Numbered from the stretch's first letter, positions 35,112-46,682 are shown. The stretch: 64,000 nucleotides of DNA from RHLJ01 sp965242845 (GCA_965242845.1 CBDETC010000003.1:1674001-1738000); one strand, 5' to 3'. Numbers and translations are program-made. The notes: generated by a model from the letters alone, not told the origin.

Positions 35112-38100
35112 ATGCGCTGCATGCGTTGCGGGATTTTTTACACGTTGTTCACATCTGTCTACGCGCATGTGACGCCCATTCCATCAGCCTTTCCAAACTC
35201 TCAGCACTTGATGTTCGAAACGGTGAAGGAGGATGTGGAGGGCATCGAGATGCAGGTCACGTCAGGTGCCTTTCCGACATGGCTGCAAGGAACGAAGTAC
35301 AACAATGGCTTTGGCAAGTTTGAGAACTGTCCGGCTGATGGGGACTGTTTCTCCATCAATCACCTTGCTGATGTCATGTCGTACTACTCCAAAATGGAGG
35401 TCCGCAAACCCTCAACCTATACCCTAAACCCTATATAAGCCGTAAATCCTAAATCCTCAACCCTAAACCCTACTCCAACATGGAGGTCCGCAACGGCACC
35501 GTGCGACTGTGGAGTAAGGTTCAGCAGACAAAGTACTGGCACGATGCCCAGAAGCCTACCTGTCCATTAGGTATACGCGCCCTTAGTAGTGGGTTTAAGG
35601 TTTAGTGTTTATTACCATTGCTTAGGGTTTGGGGGGTTTGTCATTTTGGTTTGTGAAATTTGGAGAGTCAGGAAATGCAAGACTCCCAGGCAATGGTAAG
35701 TTTATATGTCTGGGAGATTTTGGGGCTTAGTAGATAGAATATGGGGTATATTATGGGGACCTTATTATGATATTGGGGAATTTCATGTTTTATCTACTTC
35801 CGCGGGATTTCTTGGTTCTATCTACTTTGTGGGGGGCTGTAAGCCTTATGACTTTGTGGGGGTAGGATGCAGCCCAACATAGATCAAAAAGTCTAACCTT
35901 GCTGAGAGGGTCAGGGGGATTTAGGAAGTATAGTCTAGGGTTTAGGCTTTAGAGTTTAGGGTTTAGGGTGTAGAGTTTTGGGTTTAGGGTTCAGGGGGAT
36001 TTAGGAAGTATAGTTATAACTCCTCAAAGCGTATGATGACCATAGTAATCTACCCCTCCGTTGGGACACACCCTCGATGGTGGACAACTACTGGGTTGCT
36101 GTTAAGGAACTTAAATTAGGTTACCATAATGGGCTTAGGGTTTAGGGTTTAGGGTTGCCATAATGGGTATAGATAGCAAATAATAGGGTTTCCCAAATAT
36201 AGTAACTTAATTTAAGTTCCTTAGCAGCAACCCAGACTAAGGAAGGCTAAGCCGACTTACCGCACTTTCAATGGTACCGAGCCGCCTTTCACAAAAGCAG
36301 AGGAAATCGATACGCTGACCCACCCTTTCAAGACCAACGACAACCTGAATGTTGCAATTTTGCAGCTGACAACTTCAGGTCGCATGTTTGGGGTGTCTGA
36401 CATGAAGGGTTTCAATGAGGCACAGGACAATCTCAACTATGTCGGTGGCCTTCAGCTCGTTGAGAAGAACAAGCCAGCAATCTCTCAGCTGCCCATCCTG
36501 GGTATAGACGTCGTCACATGTGCTCACGTTGGCAACACACTCGGTGACAAGTACGTGTACGGCTACAACTACCTACTTATCGATGGCTTTGAGAACGACT
36601 TGGCGGTCTGGCGGGTTGACATGACGCAGCCCGACGAAGGTGTCGGCAGCAGCCTGGAACGTGAGTGGATGGCCACTGTGAAGGTTCCAGGGGCAACGCA
36701 TGTAAGCTACATGCACACTTTCGCCAACACAAAGAATTATTTGGTTTTTGTGGGCACCGCATTTCAATATAACATTGGTGGCATCCTCCGATACACTAAC
36801 ATCCTGAAGGCTATGGAATGGCACCCGGAAAAGAACAACATGCTTTGGGTATACGAGAAAGCATCCGGAAATTTTATCAAAACGTTTACGTCGGATGCAT
36901 TCTGGTTTTACCACATGGTGAACTGCTATGAGGATGGCAGCAAAGTTGTGATGGACATCAACACTGTCGACTACCGGCATATTGAGACAGCTTTTGCAAA
37001 CGAGAAGCTGCGCTACGATTATGCCTGGGAGTTTGAGGAGCTATGTAGGGAACCGCCCAAATTGTGACAAGGTAATATCCTGCATAGCCGCCAGAACCCT
37101 ATCTCCCCATATCATTGCAGTTGCCATTTCATTGCTCATGTTCTTGCCCTGTTGATGTTCCATGCATATCATTGGCAATACCAGTGTTAGGAAAAATTTC
37201 CAATAAGGGGACAAGGGGGGGGGGGCGCAGTTTTGGGGCCTGGGTTGAGCAAAATCCGCTGATTAATCCTCACCCCACCCCACCCCCCCCCCCCCCCCCC
37301 CCCCCCCAAGCAGCCTGTATTCCTCTTGAAATATCATGGTACCATATGAGCCATAGTCTAAACTCCTTAAAGGGGGTTATATAGGGGATTATATAGGGGA
37401 CTACTATAGGGCTTATTAAGGGGGATACTAGGAGTTTAGACTATAGCTCATATTGGGGAGGTTCACCACACTAGTACGGGGCTGAGGGGGTTTTGTTGTT
37501 CCGGCGAAGGGATTCGCCCTGCACTCTGAGCACTTTTCAACTAAGACCTAAACCGTGAAACCCTGAGGAGCTTGAACCCTAAGCCCTTAAACCTCAAGAC
37601 CTTTTAGGGTTCAGGGTTTAGGGTTCTTGTTCTATTTCGGAATCGCCTTATTAAAGCTGAGCCTTAGGAAAAGAGTACCTTTATCATTAAGAGGTTACTG
37701 GGGAATCTAGCATTAATACCTTAGGTTAGGCCCCCACCCACTAATAGTGTATACTAGGAATATAGAGAAGCCCTAATATAATTCCCATTGTCTCTTGTGC
37801 TCACTATTAGTGGGTGGGGGTCCAACCTACTTAATACCCGGTTCAGGAGAAGCCCACCATCAGACTTGTTGTGGACACCGCAGCAGATGATGGGACTCAC
37901 TTCTCTCCAGAGGTAGGGGTCGTAAACGCCTGAGCAGATTAGGGTTTAGGTTTTACCTGGACCCCCGAAGTAGGTAGGATAATGGTCCAAAACCCCTTAA
38001 AACTGTCCAAAAGACCATTATTCTACATACTTTTAGGGTGTAGGTTTTAGGGTTTAGGGTTTGGGGTTTAACGTTGGAGTTTTGTAGCTTGAGGTTCGCA

Positions 38101-41100
38101 GGGCCTTACCGCACGCTTTAGGGTTTAGGGTTTAGGGTTAGGTGTTTGGGTCCCCTCGCTGTGATTGCTAGAAGTGGGCGATGCCCCTTGGGGTTACTCC
38201 CATTTCTGGAGACATCTACATATCTTCAGACCCCCAAAACAGCGTAGAATCCGGAGTAATTCTTGTTTTGGAGACACCTATATACCGCCAGACCCCCGAA
38301 ACTAGCGAAGAATTCCGAATAATTAACAATAAATTCGAGTATTGCCTTCCAAGCCTCATGGAACTACAGTATATGAACAACGCCCGAAGCTTTATTGAAT
38401 TGAACAGCCCTTTGGGTGGCAATCCCTATCAACCCCAAGGGTAGTCCAAAGTATCTCTGAGCCCTACATGGGGGTTTCCCAAAATTAGGGGTACCTTTTG
38501 GGGGTCCCTATAATAAGGACTATAGCATTTTGGGGTCTATATTGGGGTACCCTAATCTTGGGAAACTACCACATCCTAAATCCCTAAACCCGCGGGATCT
38601 GCAGGTCTTGGGTCCAAGTATGGACCTCAGCACCATCCATCCTGAGCTTCATGGCCACGACTATCAGTACCTTGCTGGGGCTTATGTCATACGGGGCTGT
38701 CGGCTACCCAACCCTAAAGCCTACACCCCGAACCTTAAGCCCTAAACCTTAGGACCCTAATACGAGTGCTAAAGCGTCCCTACTTTGGGCTATAGCCGAA
38801 ATTCCTTAAAGGCGGTCACATAGGGGATAATATAAGGCATTCGTATCGGGGTCATTAAGGGGCTACTAGGAGTTAAGACTATAGCTCACTTGAGTAGTAC
38901 TTTATTTGGGGATTCTATGGTACCCAATATAGACTAAGATTCTATCCTCCTTTTGGGGTATAGTATTTTATACAAGGAATATAATCTTACTGGGTTCAAC
39001 CACCAAAAAAACACTGCTCATTTGGTGCTGGGGTAATCAAAATCCCCAAAAACCTTAAACCCTAAACCCCTAAACCCTAAATCCTAAACCCTAAGCCCTA
39101 TTCCCCTAAACTATAGCTCATTTGGTGAAAATCCCCAGTAACCCAGTCGGAATTGAAAGCCTGGGATCCCTTTAGGTGTTGGGTTCTGGCTTCAGGGTTC
39201 TATATTACCCTAAGGGTCGTTCCTTTAAAGGGGTTTTGGGGGGATATATAGGGATATATGGGGATTATATAATGGTATATAAGGCCCAAATAACAGAGTT
39301 TTAGGGCCCAAATACCATTAATAATAGAGTATTTGGGCCCGAAAACCCCATTATTTGGGTCCTTGGATCCTTAGGGCTACTGGCGTTCTCTAAAGTGGTA
39401 ACTAGACGAAACTATGGGATTGCACCGCCCCCCCGATCCCTATCAGAATTTTCCTTGCTGAATGCTTGTTTGCACTCACCCACATTCTCTTCAGCACCTG
39501 CAAGGTATATGTGGGGTCTCAGCTGGAGTGGAAAGCACTTGTGGTGACTTCGCTGTTCTTGGGTAAAGCTGTTAATCGTCCTTCGTTTTTTTGGGCTGCA
39601 GATCCGGTAAGTGGGTCCCGAAAGACTAAGTGCTTTGCTGCCTATCAGGGGAGTATAGGTGGGACAACATCGTCAAGTTTGATGTGAAATCAAAGCAGAT
39701 TGTTGCAACATGGCACATGGAAGATCACTACCCTGGCGAGCCCTGGTGGTATTTTGGGATAGTTTTTAAATCCTAAAAGTTTATGGTCCATGCAGCTTAG
39801 CATGGTATACAGTAACGTAGGATACCTGCTGCCATTTGGTAGTTTCCCAAATAGGGGGACCCCAAAATCGACCCCAACATACTACAGTCCTTATTATTGG
39901 GACCCCAAAACGGTACCCCCCCCAATTTTGGGAAACCCCCATTTCAACGTTTACTTAGTCCCTGAAGCTTGGGATGGTTTTCACTTATCTTGATTCTTGT
40001 ATGAAGGTACAGTGTTTAGGGTTTAGGGTTTAGGGTTAACATAATGTAGACACCTAACCAATAAGCCCCTTTTAAGGGCCTTAATATGGGGATCCCTCTT
40101 GTAATCCCTATCACGGGGAGAGGGTTTATCAACCACGGGTTTACATCTAAACTCCTTAAACGGGGCTATATAGGGGATTATACAGGGGACTACCATAGGG
40201 GTTATTTAAGGGGGATACTAGGAGTTTAGACTATAACCCCTATAATCCACTACATAACCCTAGATATAGTAGTTTCCATTTCATTTTCCATTTTCTTTTC
40301 CATTTGATTCTCCATTATTAAAGGGGGATACTAGGAGTTTAGACTATGGCTCACATTCTTCGTAGTAGTTCAAGGAATCATCACAGTACCACCCAGGAGC
40401 TGATCGCCGTCCCGAAGCCTGGAGCCGAATATGAAGACGATGTTGTGATCCTTGTCACCATGCTTGGAGGAGAACTTAGGGGTTTTTTTTTCAATAACTA
40501 TTTCTTACTTTTTGCTTATAATAATCCTAAGGAATAGCAAAATGTAATTTTTACTAGGGTTCCAAATTCACTATAAAGAACACTGAGAGTTAAAATTTAC
40601 TCACGAACACTATAGTAGAACCAAGGCGTCTCAACATTACATTACTCTGTTTTCAGTACACTAAGTTTTGTTAGACTGCTTGACATTGCATTACCTGATG
40701 GTACACTACACATTACATTGAATCACAAGGACGATGAACTGCACTGTATTATACTGCAGAAAGTTGCTTTGCATCGCACTGCTGCACTCATTATCACAGT
40801 GAATTATCACCAGTCATCGTCATCAATGCCCTCTCCCGCAATGCGCCCCCAACCACCACCCAAGTTTGGCATGTTCATTCCAATGGGGGGGCTTAGGGTT
40901 TAGGGTTGTTGTTCTGTGTTTTTCATCCTCTTATCACTATCACAACATTTCGAAGTTTAACAGGGTTTAGGGACACTTGTTGGGATTTGGGAGGAGACTA
41001 CGGTACCTCTTATCTGATGGCCATGGACGGTCGCGACCTCTCTCCAATTGCAGAGGCGCCATTTTTCTGAAGCCAAAGACCCTACACAATCCCTAAAGCC

Positions 41101-42133
41101 TGAACCGCAAGACTCTAAAATCTAAACTTTACGTAAACAAACAAAACTTCCTTACCCCCTAAATCCTCTTACCCCCCCAAAAGCTCTTGTACCCCTAAAC
41201 CCCTGGACACCTTGACACTAGGCCCTGAACCCTTGCCACCCTAAACCTATAAGGTTCCTGAACATATTTTCTAATTTCTGTTCCCTAGAATCCTAATTTT
41301 CAGCTGAGATTATAATTTCTACTGGGGTTCCAAATCCCTTAGAGAAATCCCCTAAATGGTGCAGGCACGTGCACCCTTCCCTCTGCCTTTTGGATCTCAC
41401 GGATGCTGGCAGGGGGCTGACAGGAGCCGGGGTTGCTTCCTGGATCTTCATTGGGAATCCTTTCTGTACTACATAGGGGTTATATAGGGTTATATAGGGG
41501 TTATATAGGGTTATATAGGGGATATAGTGGGGTTACATAGGGTTTAGGGTTTAGGGTCTGGGGCTTTCCCTAAATTATGGGTACCTTTTTGGGGCTTCCC
41601 ATAATAAGGATTATAGTGTAATGGGGTCTATATCGGGGTCCCTTTATTTTGGGAAACTACCATGTACTACTGTATAGTAAGTTGGGTTTATATAGGGATG
41701 ATGGAAAAGGAAATGGAAACACTATTAAGGGTTTAGGTTTTAGTAAGTGTTTGGGGTTTAGGATTTGGTTTAGGATTTAGGGTTTTGGGCTTGGGGTTCC
41801 GGACCTGGCGATGTTGGGTTAGGGTCTTCGTGCTTGGTGCTTGGGCCTTATAGGAGCATCTGGTACCCTGTCAGCTGATGGCGAGCGCATCTCCACTTAA
41901 ACAATATTCCCGAAATAAGAATATGGAGAACACCTAACTATAGGGGATTATAGGGGTTTGATCGTAACAGCTAGATTGCTCGCATGTAAATGCAGTACGT
42001 GTCTTTGCAGAAATACAGCCCTAAGGCCCCGATCATCTACCGTTTACACGTGCAGTATAACCAGTACTATATTCCCCAAATCTACCTCCCAAACCCATCC
42101 GAAATACAACAGCGCGGAGCCAGGTGTTGGTGA
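35112..42133 (+). CDS. Carotenoid cleavage oxygenase (CCD/RPE65 family), nine exons
   Basis: Iron-dependent oxygenase family that cleaves carotenoid-type polyenes. The substrate cannot be told from the sequence. Rebuilt exons: 35112-35399, 35486-35545, 36246-37037, 37847-37912, 38605-38702, 39659-39737, 40397-40469, 40994-41055, 42026-42133. All phases agree and sum to 541 codons plus stop, a usual CCD length. Family features in order: an N-terminal FPTWLQGTKYNNGFGKFE block, four His sites expected to bind Fe(II) (CAHVGNT, SYMHTFANTKNY and FYHMVNCYEDG in exon 3, YRLHVQY in exon 9), DLSTIHPELHG (exon 5), WDNIVKFDV and HYPG (exon 6), then ELIAVPKPGAEYEDD (exon 7). Introns use GT (1,4), GC (2,5,8) and GA (3,6,7) donors. 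All acceptors are AG followed by G. The start is one of two nearby ATGs (35112, 35121) before a hydrophobic, signal-like stretch. The frame stays open upstream to 34935. The exact edges of introns 2, 3 and 6 are inferred from phase and family fit. Confidence 0.82.
35400..35485 (+). other. Intron 1 of the oxygenase gene, made of telomere-like repeat
   Basis: An 86-bp GT-AG intron. Its middle 62 bp (35408-35469) is CCCTAAA-like repeat. A 24-bp exon segment (35384-35407) is repeated with one mismatch at 35470-35493, so the repeat unit length equals the intron length. Both copies carry AG|GT, which supplies the two splice sites. Removing it restores a continuous reading frame (SKMEVRNGTVRLW). Confidence 0.85.
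36091..36235. mobile_element. Family C element carrying a telomere-repeat insertion, in oxygenase intron 2
   Basis: Both arms are clear. Inside, a 22-bp TTAGGGT tract (36134-36155) is flanked by TACCATAATGGG and TGCCATAATGGG. The other copies have the CCAT..TGGG segment once and no tract, so the insertion is younger than the element. Confidence 0.8.
37214..37312 (+). repeat. Poly-G and poly-C tracts in oxygenase intron 3
   Basis: A G-run at about 37214-37226 is followed by a C-run of roughly 30 bases ending near 37308. Both lie in the intron between exons 3 and 4. Such runs are prone to length errors in assemblies. Confidence 0.85.
37343..37452. mobile_element. Family A palindromic element in oxygenase intron 3
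   Basis: The best-kept copy: CATATGAGCCATAGTCTAAA is mirrored by TTTAGACTATAGCTCATAT. It is tolerated inside an intron. Confidence 0.8.
37724..37829. mobile_element. Palindromic MITE-like element, family H, oxygenase intron 3
   Basis: GGTTAGGCCCCCACCCACTA is mirrored by TAGTGGGTGGGGGTCCAACC. It ends 17 bp before exon 4. A related copy lies at 7858-7968. Confidence 0.7.
37955..38045. mobile_element. Family B palindromic element in oxygenase intron 4
   Basis: ACCTGGACCCCCGAAGTAGG mirrored by ATACTTTTAGGGTGTAGGT. Confidence 0.7.
38471..38568. mobile_element. Palindromic MITE-like element, family E, oxygenase intron 4
   Basis: Family E ends are GGTTTCCCAAAATTAGGGGT and its mirror. Interior is CCCTATAATAAGGA..ATATTGGGG. 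This copy ends 37 bp before exon 5. Others: 2690-2783, 8949-9042, 31588-31672, 39840-39940, 41564-41660, and weaker near 7720-7800 and 33980-34060. Confidence 0.75.
38786..38892. mobile_element. Family A palindromic element in oxygenase intron 5
   Basis: Left arm GGGCTATAGCCGAAATTCC is degraded. Right arm TTAAGACTATAGCTCACTT is clear. Confidence 0.6.
39281..39375. mobile_element. Family F palindromic element in oxygenase intron 5
   Basis: AAGGCCCAAATAACAGAGTT at the left, TTATTTGGGTCCTTGGATCC at the right. Confidence 0.65.
39840..39940. mobile_element. Family E palindromic element in oxygenase intron 6
   Basis: AGTTTCCCAAATAGGGGGAC at the left, CCAATTTTGGGAAACCCCC at the right. Confidence 0.7.
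40141..40355. mobile_element. Family A element plus extra right arm in oxygenase intron 6
   Basis: A full copy (40141-40240) is followed by about 80 bp and then a second right arm (40318-40355, GGAGTTTAGACTATGGCTCA). Exon 7 begins 40 bp later. Confidence 0.65.
41564..41660. mobile_element. Family E palindromic element in oxygenase intron 8
   Basis: CTTTCCCTAAATTATGGGTA at the left, TTTATTTTGGGAAACTAC at the right. Confidence 0.7.
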
Positions 42134-43130
42134 GACCACAGCAGACCCTTTCGGAAAGCCAGGGCAGTTCAAGAAGCGGAAACCCGTTCAAGTTGCCGGG
42201 TAGCACTTTTGAGTCTGGGGCTTCGTTTATATACTCATAGTATACAGGGGTCAGGGTTTTGGGTAGTTTGGGGGGACGGTTTTTGGATCTAGGTAATACT
42301 TTGGTACATTTTTAATTTCATTGGTTGATAAGCTTATTCAAGCATTTTTGGGGGGACCTTGAAAGTACCGCGCAGGTAATGGTGTGATCAGCAGGAACTT
42401 TTGTTCGCCTGTTGGGGCAGACAGTTTTGGTTTATTGCGAAATGTTCCATGAGCCCTCGGCTATATGTACCTTGTTGTTACAGCGAGATTGAAGGTTATA
42501 ATCGCCATATTAGAACCCTACATTACATAACCTTTCGACGAAGCTACATCCTCCAGGAGAAAAAGGAATGTAGTCGGGGGCTTACATGCCGGCATGCTTG
42601 GTGCCTTGTGCTTTCGCCCGCCGTTTCATTTGAACCGTAGTCCCACACTGCGGAGAAAAAGTGACACGACTGTCATGCCTTGCTGGGGTTTAGGTAGCTC
42701 TTGTGGCGACTTGAGCGTAGGAGGGAAGTTTGATACCCAGGCTTGCTGGCAGTTCACGTTTGGAAGCGCTCATGGTGTGGTAGCGACAGAAGGAAGCAGC
42801 TAAACAATCTGTTGGTGCTTCTTGGGGTGTGGATGTAGCCAATGTCCAGTCGTACGAAGTATTCCTTACGACGGCCGTTTAGGGAAAGGATGGTAGTTGT
42901 AGGGTTTAAGGTGGGAATGTAAGAGGTACGACATATTGCTGCTGCATGGGGAGTAGGTGTGTTTGTGTGCATGAGGAAAGACTGATGATTTGCCGTTGTC
43001 CTTGCAGATGCGGTTGATGACGCATTAGTGGTTTCGTGGTATCTTGGCTTCGGACGTGCTACATGTAAGATATGGGACTTTCTCGAAATCATACTCAAAT
43101 ACAGCCTGTGGGAGACCCCAACAATCTTGA

Positions 43131-43296
43131 CATGAGCCAGAATTAATCTAAACCCCTTAAAGGGAGGATTCTACGGGGGACTACTACGGGGGTCATTAAT
43201 TAGGATGGATACTAAGAGTTTCGACCCTAACCCCTTAACCCCATATTATATGAGCTTATGAAGGGGATTCTAGGAGTGTAGACTATGGCTCATATG
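43131..43296. mobile_element. Family A element with internal insertion
   Basis: CATGAGCCAGAATTAATCTA at the left, GTAGACTATGGCTCATATG at the right, with an extra block rich in CCTAACCCC in the middle. Confidence 0.55.
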
Positions 43297-43525
43297 CCAA
43301 CGTAAGCCAGAGGGTTCCTACAAGTCTGCGGGCATGGAGGAACTAACTTTTCTGACTAAATCTGTTATAGGGTTTAGGATTTAGGTTTGGGACCCTAAGC
43401 CCTAAACCCTGAACCTTAAAGCCTACGCCCTAAACCCTAAACCGGGTTTAGGGTTTAGGGTACCTGGCCCGGAGGAGCACATTCCAAAATTGTTCCGGGA
43501 TCCCAGGGGCGGTCCTACTAGACCC

Positions 43526-43620
43526 TACCTAAAAGTATGTAGAATAATGGCCTTCAGTCAGGCCTGTTTTAAGGGGTTTTGGGGCATTTTTTTTAACATA
43601 CTTTGGGGCTTTAAAGGTAG
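43526..43620. mobile_element. Family B palindromic element, diverged
   Basis: ACCTAAAAGTATGTAGAATA at the left. The right arm is degraded by a T-run. Confidence 0.6.
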
Positions 43621-44584
43621 GTCCTATTGAAACATGACCAGTTTGTTGGCGGAAGCGTCCCCTGGAAATGGGCTATTCTCAAAATTGTGGGTGGCTTCCG
43701 GTTCTGAGCTATATTACGGCACCTAAATATTAATTTTGGGAACTACCCAAATGATTCAGGGTTTTTGAGAGAGGGTATGTAGGGGTGTTCCGACCCACTT
43801 CTGTGTCCACTTCCAGTCCATTACCTACATAATCCCCATATACTCATTCCCCCATTCCCTGAAGCACCAGTACTTTGAGTGGAGCTAGGAGCTTCGGTCC
43901 TCAGAACCGCCCGATTTTTAGCGACAGGCAAGGAAGGGCAATTCGAAGGAGTAACCGGAAAGAAGTTTCCAGACATGTACCAAAAATCATTCAAAGCGAA
44001 ATGCACAAATGCAGGATATAAACCTTACATGAACCCTATAATCCCTATAGTTTCCAGCTTCATTTCCATTATCCCAATATAACCCCATTTTAAATGCAGG
44101 ATCAAACTTTCTTGTCATCTTTCCAGCTCTGGATTTTGCGAAAGCTCGTTTGAGAAATCACGAGTTACACTTCTCAGCCCTGCGTTGCCCCATCTATGCA
44201 GCAGGAAGTCACGATGGGTTTAGGGTTTCCCCTTTGCCCACAAGGCTTCAGCTTCCAATGGAAGCCCTTTTCTGAAAACTTAAAGCGGAAGATCCTTGGG
44301 GGGTTGAGGTATTAGGATTTACGCAATCATGGGACATGAGGAGAGCGTATCCGCAGTCTTAGGACGGTTGTAGCTGCCCTGGATTGTGTGGTGATATAAT
44401 TTGAGTGTCGGGGGGGCTTGGCAATTAGGTCGCGACATCTTTTGGGGGGTTTAGTTAAGGGTTTTGGGCCATAAGGACTTCGTACACCATAATTCCCACA
44501 AGCCCCAGTCATTTCCAGTATGAACGACTTGCTACGCCCCCCTTCAATGCCCCTCTCTCTCACCTGAGACGTGCACGCCATGCA

Positions 44585-44905
44585 GCTAAGCCTAATCCGT
44601 AAACCTCCAGCCCTAAGCCCTAAACCCTGATCCATAAGGCCCTAAGCCCTACACCCTAGACCCTAAGCCCTTAACCCTAACCCCTAAACCCTGAGCCCTA
44701 AACCCTAGACCCAAGCCCTAAACCCTAGACCCTAAACCCTAAGCCCTAGACCCTAAGCCCTAAACCCTGAGCCCTAATCCCCAAACCCTAGGCCCTAGAC
44801 CCTAAACCCTAAAGCCTAGACCCTAAGCCCTAAACCCTAGATCCTAAGCCCTAAACCCCTAAATCCTACTCCCTAAGCCCTAAACCCTGAACCCTAAACT
44901 GATCA
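44585..44905. repeat. Tandem CCCTAAGCCCTAAACCCTAGA array
   Basis: About 320 bp of CCCTAAA-type 7-mers in which CCCTAAG, CCCTAAA and CCCTAGA alternate in a loose higher-order pattern. It is an interstitial telomere-like array on the same strand sense as the one at 26.1 kb but with a 7-base unit. Confidence 0.85.
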
Positions 44906-45643
44906 TCAAGGTGGATTGCACTTATTCAAGCTGGCTACCTTGGAGCGCGTGCTCCAGGATGTGTTGCTTTCCAGTAGACGATTTCATGAGTTAGGGATCA
45001 GGGTTTAGGGTTTAGGGGTAGGTGCTTTGGATGCACGAGGTTGGGTGTTTTTTTAACACGGTTCTGGCTTGTTGTAGTTACCAGAAACCCTAAACCCTAT
45101 TTATGGCAATCTTACTTCTCCCCATGCCTCTACCACACCTTATTGGTGCTTCACTGTGAGTGGGGGAGGGACGGTAGGGTTTAGAGTTTATTACAATTAT
45201 TTAGGGTTTAGGGGCGGATTTTGGATTTGGAAATTTTGAAGGTTTGAAATTATGGAAATTTGGGGACCCTAAGCAGTGATAAGTTTATATGGGCTTGAGA
45301 GCTTAGGGTTAGAGTTTAGGGTTTAGGGGTTCATCCCTGAGCATCAATAAGAAACATGCCATGCGAAGTCTAGCCGAAGCAGTTATAGGGTTTAGGATAT
45401 GCACAGGGTGTTTTAGGGTAAAGGACATATATAGGGTGTTTTAAGGTTTAGGATATACAAAGGGTTAAGGGTTTGCCTCTCCATTCGTCGATGTTCTAAG
45501 GGGTTTAATGGGCCATGATCATACCTACTGTTTGGGTCTAGGTATGCATTACGACCACAAAATGTGCGACAACATCCTTTTCCAAGTCCCCTTTTTGCAG
45601 GCCCAGACCCTAAGCCCCAAACGTAAACCCTAAACCCTAAGGG

Positions 45644-45763
45644 GGCCATAATCTAAACTCCTTACAGGGAGCTTAAAGTAGGGTCGAACACGGGATCATT
45701 ATAGGGGAGGATTCTAGGGGCTATTAAGGGGGATACTAGCAGTTTAGATGATAGCTCAAATGA
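45644..45763. mobile_element. Family A palindromic element
   Basis: GGCCATAATCTAAACTCC is mirrored by AGTTTAGATGATAGCTCA. Interior as in the other copies. Confidence 0.6.
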
Positions 45764-46120
45764 TCCCTAGACCCGACCTGATCACCTGATCTTTAAACCC
45801 TGTAAACCCTACATGGTCCCTACACCCTAAACCTCTGAACCCTGCTGTAAACGATCCTCGGACCCGCCACCCTAAACCCTACATGAGCCCTAAACGATGA
45901 TGTCTAGATTATTTCGCCTGAAATGATCCCGGATCTCTAAGCCCAAAATGGTCCCTGAACTCCATACCCTAAGTGATGCGATGGGTTCAGGATGCTTAAG
46001 GGCCCTCCAGCTGCAGCAGGCTTAGCGCAAGGGCCTCACAAACCAGCTCTCTGCAACAGCACAAGCTGCGGAAAGGGTACGGTTCGCACAGGGAACGATG
46101 ATGAACGCTGGAGGAACTCC

Positions 46121-46219
46121 CTAAGGGTCCAAGGACCCAAATAATACGGTTTTAGGGCCCAAGTACCACTAATATTATGGTGTTTGGGCCCTAACCCTGT
46201 TATTTGGGTCTTTGGACCC
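46121..46219. mobile_element. Palindromic MITE-like element, family F
   Basis: Family F ends are AAGGGTCCAAGGACCCAAAT and its mirror, then GTTTTAGGGCCCAAATACC. The first 15 bp are themselves near-palindromic. Others: 28251-28352, 34568-34667 (truncated), 39281-39375, 46259-46352, 46511-46682. Three copies lie in 560 bp here. Confidence 0.75.
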
Positions 46220-46258
46220 ATCGGGGCTGATAGACGTGCAATGTCACATGGGACAGCC

Positions 46259-46352
46259 CTAAGGGTCCAAGTACCTAATAATCATATACTTATAATTACT
46301 AAATTACTATTACCCAAATCCCAAGTACCCAATTATTGGGTACATGGACCCT
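46259..46352. mobile_element. Family F-like palindromic element
   Basis: TAAGGGTCCAAGTACCTAAT at the left, AATTATTGGGTACATGGACC at the right. A diverged subfamily. Confidence 0.6.
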
Positions 46353-46510
46353 AAACCCTAAATACCCTAAACCCTATGTACCCTTATATACCCCCTATAT
46401 ACCCCTATATATCCCTTTTAACGGGAACCTAATTATTGGGCACATGGAAATTTGGGACTGCCGGCTCCCGTGCTTTCGGCGGAGTCGTAGGCTGCCTTGG
46501 ATCATTATCC

Positions 46511-46682
46511 TAAGGGTCCAAGGACTCAAATAATGGGGGCCCTTTAAAGGGGTTTTATAGGGGTATATAGGGTTTAGGGTTTAGGGTCCAAGGACTCAAA
46601 TAACGGGGCTTAGGGCCCAAATACCATGAACAATATGGTATTTGGGCCCTAAAACCCTATTATTTGGGTCCTTGGACCCTTA
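46511..46682. mobile_element. Family F element split by a telomere-like insertion
   Basis: AGGGTCCAAGGACTCAAATA occurs at about 46513 and again at about 46583, flanking a block that ends in TTTAGGG repeats. The rest of the element follows the second copy. Confidence 0.7.

Noticed and set aside
36573..36980. 135-codon open frame on the minus strand
   Set aside because: It lies fully antisense to exon 3 of the oxygenase gene, which has clear family motifs.
44585..44905. Chromosome end
   Set aside because: The CCCTAAR array is internal and followed by about 3 kb of mosaic and then the viral block.
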